Assembly: GCF_900107995.1 (NCBI RefSeq)
Contig: NZ_FNUM01000002.1
Coordinates: 84,283 to 148,282 of the forward strand
Direction: 5' to 3'
Source: Alcanivorax sp. DSM 26293
Lineage (GTDB): Bacteria; Pseudomonadota; Gammaproteobacteria; Pseudomonadales; Alcanivoracaceae
DNA length: 64,000 nt
Position 1 is the first letter of the stretch; each line of letters opens with the position of its first letter. Under the pieces are notes generated by a model that was given only the letters and a program-made list of their open reading frames with translations, was not told where the DNA came from and searched no databases. Of this stretch, positions 57,991-64,000 are shown one piece after another. A program made the position numbers and the translations under genes.

Positions 57991-60306
57991 ATGAAAGACG
58001 CTTGGAGTCGCTGGGTGGTCGCCCATCCGGTGTGGGTACTGCTGGTCTGTACGGGCCTGTGCCTTGCCATGGCTGCGGGTATGAGCCATTTCCACAACAA
58101 CAACGATCCGCGCATTTTCTTCACGGAAGAGAACCCGGATTTCAAACGCTTTGTCTCCCTGGAAGACAGCTTCACGGCCAACGAAATGGTGTTGTTCGTC
58201 GTGCACCCGAAGAATGACCGGGTGTTTGAGCCGCAGGCCCTGGCCGCGATCGAAGCCCTGACCGACGATGCCTGGACGCTGCCACATTCCACCCGGGTGG
58301 ATTCGCTGACCAATTTCCAGCACACGGAAGTGGAGGGGGATGACCTTTTTGTGGCGCCCCTGGTGGAAAACGCCCTTTCCATGTCGGCGGACGAGATTGA
58401 TCAGGCCCGTGACATTGCCCTTAACGAGCCGGCGTTGGTGGGACGTCTGGTGTCGGACAAGGGCCATGTGGCCGGGGTGGTGGCCACGGTGACCATGAGC
58501 GAGGGCAATACCGAGGCCCCGGAAATCACCGCTGCGGCACGGGAAATGGCCCGGGCCTACGCAGAGCAATACCCGGATATCGACTTCATGGTGACCGGTA
58601 CTGTGGTGTTCTCCCAGGCGTCAGCGGAGGCCACGGAGCAGTCCATGGCGACCACGCTGCCACTGGCTTTTGTGGTCATGCTGCTTTGCCTGTGGCTGAT
58701 TCTGCGCAGCCTCATGTTTGTGGCCGTTACCGTGGTGGTGATTGCCTTCTCCATTGCCTCGGCCATGGGAATCGCCATGTGGTTGGGGATCGAGTTTTCT
58801 CCCATCGTGGGGATGGCCCCGGCCATGATTCTGACCCTGGCGGTGGCGGATTCCGTGCACATTCTTGCCAGTTATCGTCATGAACGCCTGCTTGGGATTG
58901 CCAAGACGCCAGCCCTGATGGAAAGCCTGCGTATCAATCTGCAGCCGATCTGGCTGACCAGCCTGACCACGGCAATCGGGTTTGCCATCCTCAATTTTTC
59001 CGAATCCCAGCCGTTCCGGGCACTGGGCAATGTGGTGCTGATTGGCGTCTTGCTGGCTTTTGTCTTCTCGGTATTGCTGTTACCGGCACTGGTGATGCTG
59101 TTGCCGCACCGTATCGAGCCCGGCAGGCAGCGGGATTATGCCCCGTGGATGAGTGCCCTGGCCGCGCACTTGAATCGTCACTACAAGCGCTGGCTGGCGG
59201 GTATGTCGGTGGTGGTAGTGCTGCTGACGGCCAGTGTGGGACTCAACCGGACTAATGATGTGTTCAATGAATACTTCGACGAGACGTTCGAGGTAAGGCG
59301 GGTCAACGATTTTGCCATGGCGGAAATGACCGGTATGCACCGTATTGATTATGCGGTGCCCTCCGGTGAATCCGGGGGGACCATGGAGCCGGCGTACCTT
59401 CAGCATCTGGATGCGCTGATGACATGGCTGGAGCAACAGGATGAAGTGGTCTATGCCACCTCATACACCAATGTGATCAAGCGACTTAACCGCGACTTGC
59501 ACGGTGGCGATCCCGCTTACTACCGAATCCCCGATTCCCGGGAACTGATTTCCCAGTACACCCTCCTGTATGAACTGTCTTTGCCCCAGGGGCTCGGGCT
59601 GGAAGATCAACTGGATATCGACAAGCGCCAGGCGCGGGCCATCGTGGTGCTGAAGAATATCGGGTCAAAGCCGGTGCTGGACTTCAACGACCGGGTAGAG
59701 CAGTGGATGCAGGATAACTGGCCGGCGACCATGCAGACCCGGGGAACAGGGATGGATATCCTGTTTGGCCGTGTCACCATCCGCAACATCGAAAGCATGC
59801 TGGGCGGTGCACTGATTGCCCTGGTCAGTGTGTCGGTACTGCTGATTCTGGCTCTGCGTTCAGTCCGCTACGGCCTGCTTTCCCTGATTCCCAATCTGCT
59901 GCCGGCGGCCATGGCGTTCGGTCTCTGGGGGTTGATCAATGGTGAGATCGGGCTGGCCGTGTCGGTGGTGGCCTGCATGACACTGGGGATCGTGGTGGAT
60001 GATACGGTGCATTTCCTCAGCAAGTATGTCCGTGCCAAGCGAGAGCTGGGTCTGAATACCGAGAAAGCCGTGGATTATGCCTTCCGCACCGTGGGGGTGG
60101 CCCTGGTCGCGACCTCTGTGGTGCTGGTGGCCAATTTCGCGATCATTGGCACCAGTCACTTCTATCCCAATGCCAGTATGGGGCTGTTGTCGGCGATCAC
60201 CATCGCCATGGCGCTGTTTGTGGACTTTTTCTTCTTCGTGCCGCTGCTGATTGCGCTGGATCGTGCGAGGCGGAGTAGCCAGCCCGGAAAAGCAGTGATA
60301 ACGTAG
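57991..60306 (+). CDS. RND-superfamily exporter (MMPL/HAE3 type)
   Basis: A 771-residue inner-membrane transporter with about 12 membrane segments in two halves, each with a large periplasmic loop (about residues 35-210 and 425-600). The proton-relay-type motifs in the two halves are ILTLAVADSVHILASYRHERL and GIVVDDTVHFLSKYVRAKREL. The N-terminus VAHPVWVLLVCTGLCLAMAAGMSHFHNNNDPRIFF and this layout fit the hydrophobe/amphiphile exporter-3 (MMPL-like) group, which often handles lipids, hopanoids or sterol-like molecules. No substrate can be assigned. It is followed after 38 bases by a hybrid kinase gene. Confidence 0.88.
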   Translation: MKDAWSRWVVAHPVWVLLVCTGLCLAMAAGMSHFHNNNDPRIFFTEENPDFKRFVSLEDSFTANEMVLFVVHPKNDRVFEPQALAAIEALTDDAWTLPHSTRVDSLTNFQHTEVEGDDLFVAPLVENALSMSADEIDQARDIALNEPALVGRLVSDKGHVAGVVATVTMSEGNTEAPEITAAAREMARAYAEQYPDIDFMVTGTVVFSQASAEATEQSMATTLPLAFVVMLLCLWLILRSLMFVAVTVVVIAFSIASAMGIAMWLGIEFSPIVGMAPAMILTLAVADSVHILASYRHERLLGIAKTPALMESLRINLQPIWLTSLTTAIGFAILNFSESQPFRALGNVVLIGVLLAFVFSVLLLPALVMLLPHRIEPGRQRDYAPWMSALAAHLNRHYKRWLAGMSVVVVLLTASVGLNRTNDVFNEYFDETFEVRRVNDFAMAEMTGMHRIDYAVPSGESGGTMEPAYLQHLDALMTWLEQQDEVVYATSYTNVIKRLNRDLHGGDPAYYRIPDSRELISQYTLLYELSLPQGLGLEDQLDIDKRQARAIVVLKNIGSKPVLDFNDRVEQWMQDNWPATMQTRGTGMDILFGRVTIRNIESMLGGALIALVSVSVLLILALRSVRYGLLSLIPNLLPAAMAFGLWGLINGEIGLAVSVVACMTLGIVVDDTVHFLSKYVRAKRELGLNTEKAVDYAFRTVGVALVATSVVLVANFAIIGTSHFYPNASMGLLSAITIAMALFVDFFFFVPLLIALDRARRSSQPGKAVIT

Positions 60307-60344
60307 CGCGACACATCCAAACAGGTTCCACGGAACGCGACACG

Positions 60345-62558
60345 GTGTCATACAAGAAAGATCGCAAGGTTCTCAAGCGCGTCGATTACGGGGCCGCCAA
60401 GAATTCCCTGATGGGCGTTCTGGCGGCCCTTCTGATTTATGCCCTGGTTTTTGCCTGGGGGCAGGTTTATCAGAGTTTCGAACTGGAAGCGCTCATCGGA
60501 GGCGGGGCCGTTCTGGCCGTCACCGCCTATCGGTTATGGCTGGTTGCCCGATTCGATGCCCTCTATGGCTCGGGGCCGGCACGCTGGCGCAAGCTGTTTG
60601 GCGTCGGTCTGGCCATGCATGCCCTGCTGTGGGGGCTGCTTCCCGCCTGGCTGGCCTGGCGGCTGGGCTCGGGCTTCAACTTCTTCGCGGTACTCCTTTA
60701 TAACGTCGGCGTAACCACGGCTCTGGGCAGCTCCTGGATGGCCGGGCTGCGGGTGCGTCAGGCCTATATCGTGCTGATGTTCCTGCCCACCGTGTTGGTA
60801 CTGCTGATCACCGGATCCCTGCACGACTGGGTGATCGCGATCATGATCAGCATTTATGCCTTCTACCTGTTCCGACTCTACCGCGGCCAGTATGAAACCT
60901 TCTGGCATGCCATGACGCGGGAGCGGCGGGGACGCGGTGAAAGCAGCAGCCAGCAGCCGGTGAGAAGCAGTACCGAGGTGCAGCTCAGCCTGGTGTACCG
61001 GCTTGCCCATGAACTGCGTACGCCAATGAATTCTCTCATGGGCATGATGTCATTACTGGAAGACACCCGTCTGGATGACGAGCAGAAAGATTACCTCCAG
61101 GTGGCCGGTCGCAGCGGCAAGCTGTTGCTGTCGTTGATTGATGATGTGCTGGATTATTCCCGCATCCTGTCGCGCCGGATCACCCTGAATTCCGAATTCT
61201 TCGATTTCCGCACCGCCATTGAACAGGCCCTGGAAGCCTTTGGCCCCATGGCACAGAACACCGGGCTGGAGCTGACCTGTGTCATCGACCGGTTGTTGCC
61301 CAAGCGCATTCGCGGTGACCGTGAGCGCCTTATGCAGGTGCTCAACAATCTGTTCAGTAATGCCATCAAGTTCAGCGATAACGGCGAAATCCGCCTGGAT
61401 GTGGATTTCACCGTGGAAAGCGAAAGCAGTGGCGTACTGCGGGTAAGGCTCAGTGACGAGGGCGTGGGCATGGACCCGGAAACCCTGCGTCATCTGTTCC
61501 AGGATCGGTTTATCGATGAAGGGCAGGATGTCTACAGCAGCCGCCATACCGGTTTCGGCTTGCTGGTCTGCAAGGGGCTGATTGACGCCATGGGGGGCAC
61601 ACTGGGGGCAGAGAGTGTGCCCGGTGAAGGGTCGACCTTCTGGTTTACAGTGCCGGTGCAGATGCAACCGGACATGCGCGAATCCCAGGATCTGGTGCGG
61701 GCGCTGGATGGGGCAGAGGCCGTGGTTGTGGGAGCGGCTTCCGGCACCGTGGCCTGTTTGCAGGAAGAACTGGAAACCCTGGATTGTCAGTGTTCGTCGG
61801 CCCAGGGTTACGACCATGCCCTGCAGGCCCTGCGGGCCGGTCACCGGGAACATAGCGATTTTGATCTGCTACTGGTGGACACCTGGACGCGGCCGGAACT
61901 GGCCCTGAATCTGTGCCGTAATGTCCTGGAGGACCCGTCCCTGCGGCCGGTGCGACTGGTTCTCCTGGCCACCATCGAAGAGCGTGGTACCCCGGCGGTC
62001 CAGAAACTGATCGATAAACATGATCTGGTGGTGCTGGTGCGCCCGGCCCATCGTCGCAGTTTGCGCAGCGCCCTGGCCCGACTGGTGGGGCTGCAACGCC
62101 AGCAACCGGTGGGGGATGCCCCCATGCAAACCCGAGAGGAGCGCCTGCGCCGCAAGCAATTCCGGTTGATGCTGGTGGAAGATAACGAGGTCAACCAACT
62201 GGTGACCCGCGGCATGCTCAGCAAGCTGGGGTATCAGGTCAAGACCGTCAGCAACGGTGAGACCGCACTGGCCCTGCTGGATCAGGAAAATTTCGATCTG
62301 ATTCTGATGGATTGCATGATGCCGGAAATGGATGGCTTTGAAGTCACCCGTCAGCTCCGCGCCCGGGAGAAACAGAACGATGGTCAGCGTACCCCTGTGG
62401 TGGCGATCACTGCCAACACCGCCGAAGGGGTGCAGGCCCGTTGTCTGGCGGCGGGCATGGATGATTTTCTGGCAAAACCGGTACACCTTGATGCACTGGA
62501 GACCGTATTGCGGCGCTGGTTGCCTGCCGAGCCGGATCACGATGAGGATGAAGAATGA
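60345..62558 (+). CDS. Hybrid sensor histidine kinase/response regulator
   Basis: A 737-residue membrane kinase. About five to six N-terminal membrane segments (residues 20-185) replace a periplasmic sensor domain. Then HisKA with phospho-acceptor His222 in YRLAHELRTPMNSLMG, a HATPase domain (LFSNAIKFSDNGEIRLDVDF, SDEGVGMDPETL, TGFGLLVCKGLIDAMGG), a degenerate receiver-like stretch (about 445-600) and a C-terminal receiver with Asp656 in ILMDCMMPEMDGFEVTRQL. The first receiver-like part lacks the typical pattern. No separate response regulator follows, so output may go through another protein or phosphorelay. GTG start 60345 has a weak ribosome site. Confidence 0.9.
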   Translation: MSYKKDRKVLKRVDYGAAKNSLMGVLAALLIYALVFAWGQVYQSFELEALIGGGAVLAVTAYRLWLVARFDALYGSGPARWRKLFGVGLAMHALLWGLLPAWLAWRLGSGFNFFAVLLYNVGVTTALGSSWMAGLRVRQAYIVLMFLPTVLVLLITGSLHDWVIAIMISIYAFYLFRLYRGQYETFWHAMTRERRGRGESSSQQPVRSSTEVQLSLVYRLAHELRTPMNSLMGMMSLLEDTRLDDEQKDYLQVAGRSGKLLLSLIDDVLDYSRILSRRITLNSEFFDFRTAIEQALEAFGPMAQNTGLELTCVIDRLLPKRIRGDRERLMQVLNNLFSNAIKFSDNGEIRLDVDFTVESESSGVLRVRLSDEGVGMDPETLRHLFQDRFIDEGQDVYSSRHTGFGLLVCKGLIDAMGGTLGAESVPGEGSTFWFTVPVQMQPDMRESQDLVRALDGAEAVVVGAASGTVACLQEELETLDCQCSSAQGYDHALQALRAGHREHSDFDLLLVDTWTRPELALNLCRNVLEDPSLRPVRLVLLATIEERGTPAVQKLIDKHDLVVLVRPAHRRSLRSALARLVGLQRQQPVGDAPMQTREERLRRKQFRLMLVEDNEVNQLVTRGMLSKLGYQVKTVSNGETALALLDQENFDLILMDCMMPEMDGFEVTRQLRAREKQNDGQRTPVVAITANTAEGVQARCLAAGMDDFLAKPVHLDALETVLRRWLPAEPDHDEDEE

Positions 62559-63250
62559 CAAGAAAAGCCTTGCTGCTGGGGGCAACGGGACTGGTAGGGC
62601 AAGATTGTCTTGCCAATCTGCTTGAGAGCGATGAATACGACCAGGTACGGGTACTGTGTCGGCGACCGTTATCGGTCGAGCATCTCAAACTGGATGTGCA
62701 GGTGATTGACCTGGATGACATGCAAGCCTGCCAGTCATCGTTCCAGGTGGATGATGTGTTCTGCTGCCTGGGTACCACCATGAAAAAAGCCGGCTCCCGG
62801 CAAGCGTTTCGTCATGTGGATCATGATCTGGTGGTGCTGGCGGGGCAGATGGCCCTGCGTGCCGGCGCGCAACGCTTTCTGGTGGTATCGGCGGTCAATG
62901 CCAATTCCCGCTCACCGTTTTTCTACTCCCGCGTAAAGGGGCAGATGGAAAGGGCGCTGATCAAGCTGGAATTGCCATTGCTGGCCATCCTGCAGCCATC
63001 CCTTTTACGGGGCCAGCGTGAAGACCGGCGCCCGGCGGAAGACTGGGGAAATATCTTCAACCGGGTCATCGAGCCGCTCACCCGCTGGACCGATGCCCAC
63101 TGGTTACCGGTGGACAGCCACAAGGTTGCTGATGCCATGGTGGGCATGGCGCTGGAAGGGCCGCAGACCGGTCTCTATAAATTACGCTACCGGGACTTTC
63201 TGGTATTTGCCGGCAAGTTCCGAAACCAACGGGAAATGAAAGGCGAGTAG
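62555..63250 (+). CDS. NAD(P)-binding epimerase/reductase-like protein
   Basis: A 231-residue short-chain, NmrA/HTATIP2-like Rossmann protein with the cofactor motif LLLGATGLVGQDCLANLL at the N-terminus and VVSAVNANSRSPFFYSRVKGQMERAL, in which the Tyr and Lys of the YxxxK-like arrangement appear as Y-S-R-V-K. The substrate is unknown. Its ATG overlaps the kinase stop by four bases (ATGA), so it is cotranscribed with the kinase and perhaps the exporter. Confidence 0.82.
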   Translation: MTRKALLLGATGLVGQDCLANLLESDEYDQVRVLCRRPLSVEHLKLDVQVIDLDDMQACQSSFQVDDVFCCLGTTMKKAGSRQAFRHVDHDLVVLAGQMALRAGAQRFLVVSAVNANSRSPFFYSRVKGQMERALIKLELPLLAILQPSLLRGQREDRRPAEDWGNIFNRVIEPLTRWTDAHWLPVDSHKVADAMVGMALEGPQTGLYKLRYRDFLVFAGKFRNQREMKGE

Positions 63251-63320
63251 GGCAAGCAGGTGGGCTTGATGCCAGCCTGCTGTCCGCCACAGCGAATTCG
63301 CCATTGTTTTAGGAGTCAGT

Positions 63321-63803
63321 ATGACCTTTGTGACCTGTGATCTTTGTGACGACAACGCCGACAGTGTTTCTGTGGTAACCGGCCATAACTGGTTCAGCTA
63401 TGGCGGTCGCAACGCCTTCGGCGGTGAAGTGGTGACGGTGAAATGTTTCGAGGACAACAGCCGGGTCAAGGAGCACCTTGGCACGGATGGCAAGGGCAAG
63501 GTGCTGGTGGTTGATGGCGGTGGCAGCCTGCGCAACGCCCTGATCGGCGACATGATTGCCGAGAATGCGGTAAAGAATGGCTGGGAAGGGGTGATCATCT
63601 ACGGTGCATGCCGGGATGTGGACGAGCTGGCCAAGCTGGATATCGGTGTTGTCACCCTTGGCTGCGTACCCATCAAGTCCGTGCGTCGCGATGAGGGGCA
63701 ACTCAATATCGAGATTACCTTTGGTGGGGTCACGTTCCGCCCGGGTGATTATGTCTATGCGGACAACAACGGCATCATCACTTCACCGAAAGCGCTTCTG
63801 TGA
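63321..63803 (+). CDS. rraA: Regulator of RNase E activity RraA
   Basis: A 160-residue RraA-fold protein: [15 protein letters not shown] at the N-terminus, [36 protein letters not shown] and [20 protein letters not shown]. In E. coli RraA binds RNase E and slows mRNA decay; members of the wider family are HMG/oxaloacetate aldolases, so a metabolic activity is also possible. The close match in all segments and normal length favour the RraA name. ATG 63321 is preceded by TTTTAGGAGTC. Confidence 0.93.
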   Translation: MTFVTCDLCDDNADSVSVVTGHNWFSYGGRNAFGGEVVTVKCFEDNSRVKEHLGTDGKGKVLVVDGGGSLRNALIGDMIAENAVKNGWEGVIIYGACRDVDELAKLDIGVVTLGCVPIKSVRRDEGQLNIEITFGGVTFRPGDYVYADNNGIITSPKALL

Positions 63804-63885
63804 TCGTTTTGCTATAAGAGAACACCATCCATACCGGGAACAAGGCGCCTTTCACGGGCTTGCCGTTGCACACAGGGAAATCGTT

Positions 63886-64000
63886 ATGCTCAAGTCCATC
63901 AAGGTTGCGGATTATATGACCCGGCGGCTGGTGACCATCCGCCCGGAGATGTCGGTGAATGAAGCTATCCGTGTATTTCTCGAGCACAAGATTTCCGGGG
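63886..64000 (+). CDS. CBS-domain protein, 5' part only
   Basis: The frame from ATG 63886 (preceded by CAGGGAAA) encodes MLKSIKVADYMTRRLVTIRP, then EMSVNEAIRVFLEHKISG, before the window ends. VADYMTRRLVTIRPEMSVNE is a typical CBS-domain start; such domains bind adenosyl nucleotides and regulate attached or partner proteins. The rest lies outside, so domain number and any fused domain are unknown. Confidence 0.8.
   Translation, partial: MLKSIKVADYMTRRLVTIRPEMSVNEAIRVFLEHKISG

Overview
The window looks like a chromosomal stretch of a GC-rich, Alcanivorax-like marine gammaproteobacterium. This is an inference from three things: the housekeeping gene order (accA-tilS, then pyrG-kdsA-eno-ftsB-ispD-ispF-truD-pcm-nlpD), the mix of alcohol-oxidising enzymes with a full leucine/isovalerate cluster, and base composition. 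No rRNA, tRNA, prophage, insertion sequence or CRISPR array was seen. Almost all DNA is coding. The non-coding remainder is dominated by several families of dyad-symmetric intergenic repeats.

Layout. 0-15.4 kb (all +) holds fatty-acid initiation (accA), tRNA modification (tilS, truD), DNA repair (recQ), CTP, KDO and glycolysis genes (pyrG, kdsA, eno), cell division (ftsB), isoprenoids (ispD, ispF), protein repair (pcm), a DUF368 lipid-carrier translocase, an NlpD-like lipoprotein and a cation-efflux protein. 15.5-22.2 kb (+) is a lipid/alcohol oxidation block: two Tat-subunit/GMC-dehydrogenase pairs, an iron-type alcohol dehydrogenase and an acyl-CoA thioesterase. 22.4-31.7 kb (-) is a nine-gene, tightly overlapping operon: a secreted coiled-coil protein, three TPR proteins (two of them lipoproteins), a small secreted protein, ExbB, two ExbD-like proteins and an AgmX/PglI-type TonB-like protein. 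It reads as a proton-motive-force-driven trans-envelope machine of unknown function, and is the best candidate here for an undescribed system.

31.8-49.7 kb is mixed: fructosamine kinase-like protein, pdxB, an ATP-NAD-kinase-family protein, htpX, an RlmI-like methyltransferase, alaA, a cysteine-free Tag-like glycosylase, a cytochrome c-FTR1 iron permease, a tartronate semialdehyde reductase/hydroxypyruvate isomerase pair, djlA, an MpaB-like oxygenase, a YdcH-like protein, and an Omp85-like barrel with a secreted partner. 49.7-57.9 kb (-) is the liu cluster (liuR-liuA-liuB-liuC-liuD) ending in acetoacetyl-CoA synthetase, with a perfect palindromic operator in front of liuR. 58-64 kb (+) holds an RND/MMPL exporter, a hybrid histidine kinase, an NAD-binding epimerase-like protein, rraA and the start of a CBS-domain gene cut by the window edge.

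A recurring signal is intergenic DNA built from degenerate 7-base repeats arranged as inverted arms. At least four heptad types occur (positions 1, 4996, 12469, 35199, 38064, 46511, 56231). Separate perfect long palindromes lie near 22.28, 37.37, 44.85 and 53.77 kb. Many of them sit between convergent genes.
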